Source: Pigmentiphaga aceris
Lineage (GTDB): Bacteria > Pseudomonadota > Gammaproteobacteria > Burkholderiales > Burkholderiaceae_B
Length of the DNA stretch: 64,000 bases
NCBI RefSeq assembly: GCF_008119665.1
Contig: NZ_CP043046.1
Span: forward strand, 3,348,001-3,412,000
Direction: 5' to 3'
The position numbers and the translations under genes are program-made. The stretch's first letter is position 1, and each line of letters opens with the position of its first letter. Below, one piece after another: positions 1 to 8,724 of the stretch. The notes beneath the pieces were generated by a model. That model saw only the letters and a program-made list of their open reading frames with translations. It was not told where the DNA came from and did not search any database.

Positions 1-1497
1 ACCGGCAAGCTGTGCACTGGCTTCGGCACCAACGGCTATCTGGACTTGAACGACGGCACGGGCAACACCTTCCCGGGCTTTGTAGCCCCCACCTCGCCCC
101 CGCTGATCATGCGCGGCACGGTCATCATTGGCACTGGCCAAGTACGCGACGGCACGGAACGCGACGCGCCGTCGGGCGTGGTGCGCGGCTACGACGCCAT
201 CACGGGTGCCCAACGCTGGGCCTGGGACCTGGGTAATCCGGGCGTAAGCACCCCACCCAAAGCAGGCGAGGTCTACACCCGCAGCACGCCAAACGTATGG
301 TCGCTGCTGGCAGGCGACGACGAACTTGGCCTGGTCTATCTGCCTACAGGCAACCCGGCCAGCGATTTCTACGGCGCCGACCGCACCAAGCTTGAAGACG
401 AATACACCGCAGCATTGGTCGCGCTGGATGCCAGCACTGGCGAAGAACGCTGGCACTTCCGCACGGTCAACCACGATCTGTGGGACTTCGATCTGAGCCC
501 ACAACCCAATCTGGTCGACTTCCCCACGGCAGAAGGCACACGTCCGGCCGTGGTTCAAGCCACCAAAAGCGGGCAGATTTACGTGCTGGACCGCGCCACT
601 GGCGAGCCCATCATGCCGGTGGTGGAAATGCCCGTGCCCCAAGGCACCGACACCCCTGACTGGGTAGCCAAGACCCAGCCACTGTCGCCCGGCATGCCCA
701 ACACCGTTGGCCCGCCAAGCAAAGCCATGGAAGTGCTGGACGAAACGGCGGCGTGGGGCATCACGCCCTTCGACCAGTTGATCTGCCGCATTCAGTTCAA
801 ACAACTGCGTTATGACGGCCCTTACACACCGCCTACGTTGAAAGGGTCGCTGGCCTACGCAGGCAACCACGGCGGTGTGAATTGGGGCGGCGTATCGATC
901 GACCCCGTGCGCGGCCTGATGCTGATGAACAGCAATCGCCTGCCCTACACCGAGCAACTGTTCACCCGCGAAAAAATGGACGAGCTGGGCGTGGTGTCGA
1001 TCTTCCGTGGCAAAAGCCAGGTGTCGGGCTACATGCCGCAGAAAGGATCGGCTTACGGTGCGCGCAAGGAGCCGTGGATGTCGCCGCTGAACACGCCGTG
1101 CATTGCACCGCCGTGGGGCTACATGTCGGCCACCGACCTGCGCACCCAGGAAGTGATCTGGAGTCGCCCGCTAGGCACCGGCTACGACTCCGGCCCGCTG
1201 GGTGTTCCATCGCGCGTGAAGCTGGAAATGGGCACGCCGAACAACAGCGGTTCCTTGGCCACCGCAGGCGGCATGACCTTCGTCGGTGCGGCGCTGGACC
1301 AGTTCCTGCGCGGCTACAACTCGGAAACCGGTGAACTGCTGTGGGAAGTCCGCCTGCCGGCTGGCGCGCAGGCCAATCCGATGAGCTATGAGATCGATGG
1401 TCGCCAGTACATCGTGGCAGCCGTGGGTGGCCATCAGCGCATGGATACGAAGCTGGGCGACAGCGTGATTGCGTGGGCGCTGCCGAAGAGGAACTGA
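1..1497 (+). CDS. PQQ-dependent membrane dehydrogenase, glucose/quinate/shikimate family (5' end missing)
   Basis: The C-terminal 498 residues of a quinoprotein dehydrogenase; the frame is open from base 1, so the membrane-anchored N-terminus lies outside the window. The family oxidises sugars or cyclic polyols in the periplasm and passes electrons to ubiquinone. Visible family features are a CTGFG segment at the left edge, repeated beta-propeller blade motifs such as ALDASTGEERW, VLDRATGEP and YNSETGELLWE, the NHDLWDFD segment, and the GTPNNSGS...GAALDQFLR region near the end. Substrate (glucose, quinate or shikimate) cannot be decided from this fragment. No partner gene follows on the same strand; the next gene is 313 bp downstream. 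Confidence 0.9.
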   Translation, partial: TGKLCTGFGTNGYLDLNDGTGNTFPGFVAPTSPPLIMRGTVIIGTGQVRDGTERDAPSGVVRGYDAITGAQRWAWDLGNPGVSTPPKAGEVYTRSTPNVWSLLAGDDELGLVYLPTGNPASDFYGADRTKLEDEYTAALVALDASTGEERWHFRTVNHDLWDFDLSPQPNLVDFPTAEGTRPAVVQATKSGQIYVLDRATGEPIMPVVEMPVPQGTDTPDWVAKTQPLSPGMPNTVGPPSKAMEVLDETAAWGITPFDQLICRIQFKQLRYDGPYTPPTLKGSLAYAGNHGGVNWGGVSIDPVRGLMLMNSNRLPYTEQLFTREKMDELGVVSIFRGKSQVSGYMPQKGSAYGARKEPWMSPLNTPCIAPPWGYMSATDLRTQEVIWSRPLGTGYDSGPLGVPSRVKLEMGTPNNSGSLATAGGMTFVGAALDQFLRGYNSETGELLWEVRLPAGAQANPMSYEIDGRQYIVAAVGGHQRMDTKLGDSVIAWALPKRN

Positions 1498-1810
1498 TGG
1501 TGATTCGGGGTGTAAACCGGTGAAAACCTTCCGCTCGTGGCAAATAACCGGCTTATACGGCTGCGCCACCTTTTTCGCAGTCGGCGTCTCGTACACTGTC
1601 GCAAAGTTCGGCACCGTAGTTCGCTAGCTTGAAGGCCGCGATTGATTCCCTCATCAATCTGGCAGTTTGCCTGCGTGCTTGCCGCGACGCCCTTGGTCAA
1701 GGACATAGCAAAAGGGGCTGCACGCTCCCCGACACTTGAACTCCGCTGGTTGAAAAAGGTGGTCTGAACATGGTCGGGCAGCTCGCACGGCCACGCATCG
1801 TCAATGTGAA
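1498..1810. other. Intergenic region with one short hairpin
   Basis: This 313-base gap separates the dehydrogenase from the serine hydrolase. The only structure I see is a perfect 7-bp inverted repeat with a 6-nt loop at 1640-1659 (GATTGAT/ATCAATC). It has no T-run, so it is not an obvious terminator and could be an operator. No convincing small gene is visible. Confidence 0.4.
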
Positions 1811-2878
1811 ATGAACCTTCTTCGACGCAATCTGATTCTTTCCGGTTTCTCCGGGCTCGCCCTTTCCGCCTGCGCAACCAACCTGAGCAAGTACGGTGCG
1901 ACACCAGTGGCAGAAGTCGCCACAGATGCAGGCATTTGTCATGCAAGCTACGTCACCCTGAAGGCCGGTGTGCCGGCATCGCCTGTTGTCCTTCAGGGTT
2001 GCGGACCATCAACGCTCGCAGCGCCAGACGGCATCCTGCAGGCGGCTTCGCTGACCAAACCGATCATCGCCTTCGTGGCACTCGAGTTGGTACGTGCCGG
2101 CAAACTCGATCTACGCTCTCCGGTTTCTGCCTATTTGCCCGAGGGTTATATCCATCGCCAACGGCCCTTCGACGGGCCAAGCGATCTTCATGTCGATCGG
2201 GTTTTGCCAGCCACGCTGGCCAATATCCCGATGGCAAGCCTGCTCAATCACAGCTCCGGTTTGCCGAACTGGTCGAGTGATGCGCTGGCCCCGACTTTCA
2301 CTGCCGGGCAGCGGTGGCAGTACTCGGGCGAAGCCTATCTGCTTCTGCAAGCCATCATCACCGCAGTGACAGGCCAACCTATCGAAGCAACCGTCTCGCG
2401 CGTCGTTTTCGAGCCCTTGGGCATGCGAGATTCCCGGATGCGCCTGACTGATGACATCCGTGCTCGTGTCGTCACGGGCGTTGACTGGCTTGGCCGCGAC
2501 AAACATTTCGAGTTCATCGAACCCAACGCGGCAGCCTCCATGTACACCACGGCGGGCGATTATGCGAAATTCCTCGCCGCCCTTGCTTCCAGGCGTGATC
2601 TGCTGGCGCTGATCACGGCCGACCCCATCGCGGTCGATCGCGATCTGGGCCTATCCTGGGGCTATGGCTGGGGCATCGAACAGGCAGAAGGCGGCCCCTA
2701 CCTTTGGCAATGGGGCAACAATCCGGGGTACCGTGCCTTCGCCATGCTGTCGGTCGCGTCTGGCCACGGATTTATCCTCATGACCAATAGCGAGAACGGC
2801 CTGAAATTGGCCCCCTCGCTAGCGCAATCAACCGTCCCCGCCACGCATGGCGTGTTTCGCTTCGATATGCTGGGCTGA
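1811..2878 (+). CDS. Beta-lactamase-family serine hydrolase, predicted lipoprotein
   Basis: A 355-residue member of the class C beta-lactamase/penicillin-binding-protein-like family (esterase or peptidase). The N-terminus has two arginines, a hydrophobic stretch and a lipobox LSAC ending at Cys21, so it is probably a lipoprotein. The active-site SxxK motif is S80-L-T-K83, a tyrosine motif Y171-S-G follows, and HSSGLP at 147-152 is typical of this group. No Shine-Dalgarno sequence is obvious before the ATG; the start was chosen because it gives a complete lipoprotein signal. It stands alone, facing the minus-strand hydrolase. Substrate unknown. Confidence 0.85.
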   Translation: MNLLRRNLILSGFSGLALSACATNLSKYGATPVAEVATDAGICHASYVTLKAGVPASPVVLQGCGPSTLAAPDGILQAASLTKPIIAFVALELVRAGKLDLRSPVSAYLPEGYIHRQRPFDGPSDLHVDRVLPATLANIPMASLLNHSSGLPNWSSDALAPTFTAGQRWQYSGEAYLLLQAIITAVTGQPIEATVSRVVFEPLGMRDSRMRLTDDIRARVVTGVDWLGRDKHFEFIEPNAAASMYTTAGDYAKFLAALASRRDLLALITADPIAVDRDLGLSWGYGWGIEQAEGGPYLWQWGNNPGYRAFAMLSVASGHGFILMTNSENGLKLAPSLAQSTVPATHGVFRFDMLG

Positions 2879-2939
2879 GCGCTTGCATCGCAAGCGCTGA
2901 TTGCCCCCAGGCGCTTGGTGGGCAATCAGGGGACCACCG

Positions 2940-3911
2940 TTATTGGCCACCACGTTTCAGATGGCGTTGGAAGAAAGCCGACACCTTGGCATTGAAGTCC
3001 CGGTGAAACGACGTCCGGTCGAAACCGGGACCATCACGGCAAATCTCTGGTGCCATCTCTGCCATCGCTGCTGAGCATGGCGCAAGAAACGCAAAGTGCC
3101 CTGCCCCCGTTGCAACATGCCAGTCCGGCGCAACAGGTAGCGCATCGCGCAAGGCCGTCACCCGTTCCAGGGTGACGCCATCGCCACCTTGCGCTGAGGC
3201 CCACAGCTGAATGGGCACGTGCAATTGGCTCAAGCCGTCGCGGTTGAATACGGGCAGCGGGTCCACGATCACGGCGGCACGGATGCGGGAATCATTCTCC
3301 GGCATCGGTGGCAGCGCGCCGTTTGCGATATCGGTACACAAAGGCACTGGCGATGCGGCCGGGCAGAGATCCGTGAACATCCGCCATTGTGGTTTGCCAC
3401 CGGCAGCCACCAGCCCGGTGAAACCTCCACGCGAGAAACCGAAGACACCGATTCGGTCTGCATCCAGTTGGGAACGGCCCGGCCAGGCACCAAGCAGGTA
3501 GTCGACCAATCGCGTCAGATCGTTGGGCCGGGTCAAAAACACGGACAGCGAACCTTGACGGCTAAGGTCTTGAAAGTTGTCACCGGGGTGGTTGATGGCA
3601 GCAACCACAAACCCCGCATCGGCCAGCGCGGCCGCCGTATCGTGATGCCCCAGAAACGAGCCGCCTGACCCGTGCGAAAAGACGATCAGCGGTAATTGCG
3701 TGCCCGCTATCGCGCAGTCCTCGCTGCCATCGATGCGCATGGGGCCAAGTGCTATTTGGCCCGCAGCCTTGTTGCAGGGTGTCCAGACGGCACCTCTCAA
3801 TGCGGGTTGGCCTTGCGATGCGGGTACCTCGATGAAAGTAAATCCGGCGGCTTGGCTCAGCCCTGCCCAACATGACAGCAAAGCGACGCACAAGAAACGA
3901 AAAAAACGCAT
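2940..3911 (-). CDS. Secreted alpha/beta hydrolase (dienelactone-hydrolase-like)
   Basis: A 323-residue protein with a clear signal peptide ending near SQA-AG (residues 20-22), so exported to the periplasm or outside. Alpha/beta-hydrolase hallmarks are present: an oxyanion-type VFSHGSGG segment, the nucleophile elbow GFSRG within GVFGFSRGGF, and a late histidine in GAGHFAF. The layout resembles platelet-activating-factor acetylhydrolase or dienelactone-hydrolase relatives. It lies tail to tail with the beta-lactamase-fold lipoprotein and is divergent from the MFS gene. The substrate cannot be inferred. Confidence 0.82.
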   Translation of the reverse strand: MRFFRFLCVALLSCWAGLSQAAGFTFIEVPASQGQPALRGAVWTPCNKAAGQIALGPMRIDGSEDCAIAGTQLPLIVFSHGSGGSFLGHHDTAAALADAGFVVAAINHPGDNFQDLSRQGSLSVFLTRPNDLTRLVDYLLGAWPGRSQLDADRIGVFGFSRGGFTGLVAAGGKPQWRMFTDLCPAASPVPLCTDIANGALPPMPENDSRIRAAVIVDPLPVFNRDGLSQLHVPIQLWASAQGGDGVTLERVTALRDALPVAPDWHVATGAGHFAFLAPCSAAMAEMAPEICRDGPGFDRTSFHRDFNAKVSAFFQRHLKRGGQ

Positions 3912-4107
3912 GACAGGCCTGGGTCAAGGTGGGCGGGTTTTCGCGGTGAATGGTAATGCAGCCTGCGCCTTGGCAGACGCCGCTATCGATAAAGGCCATG
4001 ACGACCGCCGCCCGCCGACGCATTAGCAGCCCCGTCGTTTCCACCACCGGGCGACATTCGGCAATATAGTCGTCAGACAGCACCCGAACATCCGCAGACG
4101 AATCGCC

Positions 4108-5355
4108 ATGTCGACTGACAGACCTACTCGCACCCAGCCCGGCACTTCACATGGCGTTCATCAAGGGGCCGATCCACTCATTCCCATCTGGGTCGTATTC
4201 GGCCTTGCCATGGGGCCAGCAGTCGCCTTGGGCCTGTCCCGATTTGCCTACGCCCTGCTGCTGCCCGCGATGCGAAGCGACCTGGCGTGGAGCTTTGCCG
4301 ATGCCGGGACGATGAACACCGCCAACGCCGCGGGTTATCTGGCGGGTGCGTTGGTGGCGGCGACCATCGGAAAACAGTTTGGCGACAAACGCGTGTTCGC
4401 GCTTGGATTGCTGTTGACGGCGATCGCTGTCGGTGCCTCTGGCTTGACGGCCAATTTCACCCTATTGCTGATCTTGCGGATCGCTGCGGGTTTCACTGGT
4501 GCGCTTGCCTTCGTGACCGGTGCGGGCTTGACGTCGGCAGCGGCTGCGGGCGGATCAGCCAGCCGTGCGCCCACCTTGCTGGGCATCTACTTCGCCGGCG
4601 CGGGCATTGCCGTCACCGCCTCGGCGCTGGCCGTGCCACCCTTGTTGGACAACATGGGCTGGCGAGGCGGTTGGATGGTGTTGGGTGCTTTATCCCTGGC
4701 CGCCACTGTGCTGGGCTGGCTCGCGCTCAAGCGCTGCCCTGCGCCGATGCACCTGTCAGCTGGCCAGCCGCGCGGGAACTGGTCTTTGCGGTTCATGACG
4801 CGCGGCTTGATCGCGTATGGCTTGTTCGGCGCGGGCTACATCGCCTACGCCACTTTCATCGTTGCGTTTTTGCGTGGAGAACAGGGCTTCACCAACGCCA
4901 ACATCACCATCTTCTGGTCGATTCTTGGCCTTGCCGCAGTAGCCGCTGCCTTCTTCTGGGGACCGGTGCTTGGACGCCTGCGCGGCGGGCAAGGCATTGC
5001 CGCGACGATGAGCACGGTGTTGGTCGGGGCGGTGGTGGCATTGGTATGGCCAGGCCCAGTGGGTGCCTATCTCTCGGCCTTGCTGTTTGGTGGGTCTTTT
5101 CTTGCCGTGGTGGCTTCGGCGGCAGCTTTTGCCAGGAAGTCTGCGCCACCACAATCATGGACCGCAGCGATTGGCGCGATGACGATTGCGTTTGGATTGG
5201 GCCAGTGCATCGGCCCGGTCTTGAGCGGGCTGCTGTCCGACGGCCCAAGCGGTGTCCGCGCTGGCTTGTGGGTGTCCGTGGGCATTTTAATGGTCGGCGT
5301 GATGGTCGCTGCGTGGCAGCCCGAGCCTTCTTCCAACATCACCAGGAAAGCCTGA
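4108..5355 (+). CDS. MFS transporter, YbfB/YjiJ type
   Basis: A 415-residue inner-membrane carrier with about 12 hydrophobic segments. The first transmembrane region carries LGLSRFAYALLLPAMR followed by MNTANAAGYLAGAL, the pattern of the YbfB/YjiJ branch of the major facilitator superfamily. Substrate unknown; an efflux role is common in the superfamily but is not shown here. Codons and GC content look like the neighbours. It converges on the LysR gene, only 21 bp away, so the two are unlikely to be co-regulated. Confidence 0.88.
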   Translation: MSTDRPTRTQPGTSHGVHQGADPLIPIWVVFGLAMGPAVALGLSRFAYALLLPAMRSDLAWSFADAGTMNTANAAGYLAGALVAATIGKQFGDKRVFALGLLLTAIAVGASGLTANFTLLLILRIAAGFTGALAFVTGAGLTSAAAAGGSASRAPTLLGIYFAGAGIAVTASALAVPPLLDNMGWRGGWMVLGALSLAATVLGWLALKRCPAPMHLSAGQPRGNWSLRFMTRGLIAYGLFGAGYIAYATFIVAFLRGEQGFTNANITIFWSILGLAAVAAAFFWGPVLGRLRGGQGIAATMSTVLVGAVVALVWPGPVGAYLSALLFGGSFLAVVASAAAFARKSAPPQSWTAAIGAMTIAFGLGQCIGPVLSGLLSDGPSGVRAGLWVSVGILMVGVMVAAWQPEPSSNITRKA

Positions 5356-5376
5356 TTTATACCCAGGGCCGCGCCT

Positions 5377-6279
5377 TCAAACCGCCGCCGCGAATTGCTC
5401 CCGCAGCCATCGCTGCCCCGGATCACGATGCACGCGGTCGTGCCACAGCATCAGCATCTCAAAACCAGGGATCTCAAGCGGCGGCTCCACCACCTGCAAG
5501 GTATCGACATCACGCGCAAGCCGTGATGGCAGCATCGCCACCAGATCGCTGCGTTCCAGCACCGCGCGCAAGAACAGGAAGTGCGGTACTGATACCACCA
5601 CGCGACGCGACAAGCCCATGGCCAGCAATGCCCCATCGGCCGGCCCCTGGAATCCACCGCCGCTGGTGGACACGATGGCGTGTTCAAGCTTGCAGAACTG
5701 CGCCAAAGTGGGCCGCCGCTTCAAGCGTGGATGCCCGGCACGGCCCACCAACACGTAGCGCTCGGTGAACATCGAACGCTGCCGCAAGCCAGCGGGCGCG
5801 TCTTGACGGATGTGAAAGGCGATGTCGATGTCACCCTGCTCTGCTTGGCGCGCCAAGGTAGACGGGACGAATTCATGCACCGCCAGTCGAGTGCCCGGCG
5901 CAGCGGTACGCAAAGCGGCCAATGCGGGCAGCAGAATCGTCGACTCGCCATAGTCGGACGCCATGACGCGCCACGTGTCGGTTGCCGTGGCGGGATCGAA
6001 TGGACCGGCTGGTGCCAGTGCATTGGCCAGTGATTCCAACGCCAGCCGCAATGGCTCGCGCAATTCATCAGCACGCGCCGTGGGCCGCATTCCGCGTGGC
6101 CCGGGAAGCAGCAAGGGATCGTCAAATGCATCGCGCAGCTTGGCCAGATGCACGCTGACCGAGGGCTGCGACAAATGCAGGCGTTCGGCCGCACGCGTGA
6201 CGTTGTGCTCGGCGAGCAAGGCGTCCAGCGTGACCAGCAGATTCAAGTCGAGTTGGTGCAGACTATTAAGCAATCGCAT
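5377..6279 (-). CDS. LysR-family transcriptional regulator
   Basis: A 300-residue LysR regulator. The winged helix-turn-helix occupies roughly residues 10-65 (LDLNLLVTLDALL, then VTRAAERLHLSQPSVSVHLAKLR), followed by an effector-binding domain. It is divergent from the flavodoxin-fold oxidoreductase gene at 6360 with an 80-bp shared spacer, the classic LysR arrangement, so it probably controls that gene and itself. The inducer is unknown. Confidence 0.93.
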   Translation of the reverse strand: MRLLNSLHQLDLNLLVTLDALLAEHNVTRAAERLHLSQPSVSVHLAKLRDAFDDPLLLPGPRGMRPTARADELREPLRLALESLANALAPAGPFDPATATDTWRVMASDYGESTILLPALAALRTAAPGTRLAVHEFVPSTLARQAEQGDIDIAFHIRQDAPAGLRQRSMFTERYVLVGRAGHPRLKRRPTLAQFCKLEHAIVSTSGGGFQGPADGALLAMGLSRRVVVSVPHFLFLRAVLERSDLVAMLPSRLARDVDTLQVVEPPLEIPGFEMLMLWHDRVHRDPGQRWLREQFAAAV

Positions 6280-6333
6280 ACCTGATATGGCAGAAATTCA
6301 TTTCCACTATACCGGCCGCGGTCTTATCTTGGT

Positions 6334-6352
6334 TTCCATCAACCACATGGAA
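6334..6352. promoter_or_regulatory. Possible operator in LysR/oxidoreductase spacer
   Basis: Inverted repeat TTCCAT-N7-ATGGAA just upstream of the oxidoreductase start, in the spacer it shares with the divergent LysR gene. The position is reasonable for a regulator site, but the repeat is short and could be chance. Confidence 0.3.
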
Positions 6353-6359
6353 GCTTCTC

Positions 6360-7142
6360 ATGAACGTCCTGATTGTCTATGCCCACCCGGAACCCCAGTC
6401 CCTGAACGGCTCGCTGAAGGATTTTGCCGTCAGGCATCTGGAAGCGGCTGGCCACAGCGTGCAGGTGTCCGACCTGTATGCAATGAACTGGAAGGCCCCG
6501 CTGGACGCCAGTGACCGCACTGACATGCCTGCCGGCGCACGCTTCGATGCCTCGATGGATTCCAAACACGCGTTCGAACACGGCACACAAAGCCCGGACA
6601 TCACCGCCGAACAGGACAAACTGCGCTGGGCAGACGCTGTAATTCTGCAGTTCCCGCTGTGGTGGTATTCAATGCCCGCGATTTTGAAAGGCTGGGTGGA
6701 ACGCGTTTATGCCTTTGGCTTTGCGTATGGTGTGGGCGAGCATTCCGATGCGCGCTGGGGCGACCGCTTCGGCGAGGGCAGCATGGCGGGCAAACGGGCG
6801 ATGGTGATCGTCACGACCGGTGGCTGGGAATCGCACTACAGCCCGCGCGGCATCAACGGGCCGATCGATGACTTGCTGTTCCCGATCCATCACGGCATTT
6901 TGTACTACCCCGGTTTCGAGGTATTGCCGCCCTTCCCCATCTACCGAACCGGCCGCATGGACGAAGCACGGTTTGCCGCGACCTGCGATGCACTTGGGCA
7001 ACGGCTGGATGATCTATGGACGACTGCCCCCATCGCCTTTCGCGCGCAGAATGCAGGTGCCTATGAGATTCCGGCGTTGACCTTGCGCGAAGACGTGGCA
7101 CCTGGCGAGCATGGGTTCGGTGCCCACATTTCGCACCAATAG
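6360..7142 (+). CDS. NAD(P)H-dependent quinone oxidoreductase, flavodoxin fold
   Basis: A 260-residue protein of the NQO1/MdaB/KefF-like flavodoxin-fold family, expected to bind FAD or FMN and reduce quinones with NAD(P)H in the cytosol. It opens with the nucleotide-binding strand MNVLIVYAHPEPQSLNGSL and has QFPLWWYSMPAILKGWVERV, the family's flavin/quinone pocket signature. The C-terminus is somewhat longer than usual. It is divergent from a LysR regulator that probably controls it, perhaps in response to quinones or electrophiles. Confidence 0.87.
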   Translation: MNVLIVYAHPEPQSLNGSLKDFAVRHLEAAGHSVQVSDLYAMNWKAPLDASDRTDMPAGARFDASMDSKHAFEHGTQSPDITAEQDKLRWADAVILQFPLWWYSMPAILKGWVERVYAFGFAYGVGEHSDARWGDRFGEGSMAGKRAMVIVTTGGWESHYSPRGINGPIDDLLFPIHHGILYYPGFEVLPPFPIYRTGRMDEARFAATCDALGQRLDDLWTTAPIAFRAQNAGAYEIPALTLREDVAPGEHGFGAHISHQ

Positions 7143-7337
7143 TCCGATTTGATTCGAGTGCATCAGCCCTGGGCAGCAGCCTGTTCAGGGTCTACGCAAA
7201 CACATTCCAGCCAACACTCGTCATCTATATCAACGAGCGCAGATACATCTGCATTCGCCGTAAGCGGATCTCTCGCGCGCTATGCTCTCCCTCGCTCGGC
7301 GCACCGATTTGCCGTGTCGTTTGCCTGACGGAGAGTA

Positions 7338-8657
7338 ATGATCAACGCTAACTTTTCATCCCCGAAGCCTGTCGTCGCCACACTGCTACGTCGGACCGTA
7401 GCGACTGCAACCGTGCTGGCAGCGACTGCCACGCCACTCCATGCTGCATCGCTGTTTGTGGACGTCGAGATAGGCGACACGGCGATCGCCTATGTGGACC
7501 AGGCAACGCAGACCCGCTTGTGGCCGCAGATATGGTCACAGGCGCAGCTGATTGCCTATTACGTGCCGACACAGACCATCGAGGGACAAAAGCAGCGGAC
7601 CACGCCCCCGTTGAATCTGCGCAATTGCCAAGACGGTGCCTTATGCGCGCCCGACTCGCTCAACGCAAATTCGCCAATGGAACGTGAGGTCAAAGCGACG
7701 GCGCAGGTGGTGCAAAACAAGGCGGGACGGCCGGTGAAATTGCGGTTTGAACTGCCCAAATCGCCTGCGCCCCACTATCGTTTCAGTCATGCGCGGTTGC
7801 AGGCGTCTGCCGATACGCTCTGGAACCAGCCTTTGTTCGTCAGTTGGCACCAAGACTTGCCACCGGCCGGCCAGCGCAGCTTTGCCCAGCAACGCATTAA
7901 ACCTTTGGTGATTCCGCTGGTGCTGGCCAAGCAACCAACACAAGATTTTCAGCTTGCAGATTTGAACCTGGTCACACCCGGGCAATTGACGCACAACGGG
8001 CGTCCGCTTGCCATGGCGACGGTGCGGGCCAGCTTGAACGAGCCAAACGGCAGCACTCGCCAAATCGTGCCGACCGATGCCGCAAACCCGGCGATTTCAC
8101 AGAAGCTGTTCGTGCCGCCCGAAATCGCAAAAGATGGGGATTTGCACTTCGATGTCAGGGGCAGGCAGATTCCCCGCATGCTGTCGCCCATACATGCTGA
8201 GGAGCACATAAGCAAGATTGCCATGCCCGAAAACGCCCCACGCTGGCACGATCTTAAGCATCGCAACTTTCCGGAAGGTACCTGGGTGAAGCTGACGCAA
8301 AGTGGGCCACTTGCGCAGTTGGAGCTGGAGGCCAACGCAGGCCCCGAACGGGCTATCGATGGGCGTTTGCCGGTGAAGCGCGAGACCTGGATTTTCTTCC
8401 AGGACAAGCCGGTGCATTACCGAGGACAGCTGCATTACGAAAACAACGTTGACGACCTGCCTGGGGTGAGCTGGCAGGTGAACTGGGACCACGAGCGCCG
8501 GCTGAACGCGGAAACAAAGACGACGAGCATTCCTGCGTGCCGCTGGCAGGCGTGTCAGGACAACCTGGCCGAGGCCAAGGGGCAAATGCAGGCACCAGAC
8601 GCCAAGCTTCATGCAGAAGGCCTGCGTTACCTGACACTTGCCCGTGGGCAGGAGTGA
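7338..8657 (+). CDS. Exported protein of unknown function
   Basis: A 439-residue protein I do not recognise. It begins with an arginine-containing n-region and a hydrophobic alanine-rich segment ending near LHA-ASL (about residue 36), so it is predicted to be exported. The mature part looks beta-rich and hydrophilic, with cysteine pairs in RNCQDGALC and PACRWQACQD that could form disulfides. A GGAGAG ribosome-binding site lies just before the ATG. It is convergent with the anion transporter and shares a hairpin with it. No function is proposed. Confidence 0.7.
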   Translation: MINANFSSPKPVVATLLRRTVATATVLAATATPLHAASLFVDVEIGDTAIAYVDQATQTRLWPQIWSQAQLIAYYVPTQTIEGQKQRTTPPLNLRNCQDGALCAPDSLNANSPMEREVKATAQVVQNKAGRPVKLRFELPKSPAPHYRFSHARLQASADTLWNQPLFVSWHQDLPPAGQRSFAQQRIKPLVIPLVLAKQPTQDFQLADLNLVTPGQLTHNGRPLAMATVRASLNEPNGSTRQIVPTDAANPAISQKLFVPPEIAKDGDLHFDVRGRQIPRMLSPIHAEEHISKIAMPENAPRWHDLKHRNFPEGTWVKLTQSGPLAQLELEANAGPERAIDGRLPVKRETWIFFQDKPVHYRGQLHYENNVDDLPGVSWQVNWDHERRLNAETKTTSIPACRWQACQDNLAEAKGQMQAPDAKLHAEGLRYLTLARGQE

Positions 8658-8698
8658 TCATGGATGTGACCCACCCACGGATGTGATGCAGGCACGGA

Positions 8699-8724
8699 GG
8701 TGACGCACCGACCCTCGCGTCACC
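8699..8724. terminator. Hairpin between convergent genes
   Basis: Perfect 8-bp stem GGTGACGC/GCGTCACC with a 10-nt loop, overlapping the stop codon of the anion transporter and lying just past the end of the secreted unknown. It has no T-run, so it is at best a weak bidirectional terminator or an mRNA-stabilising structure. Confidence 0.4.
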
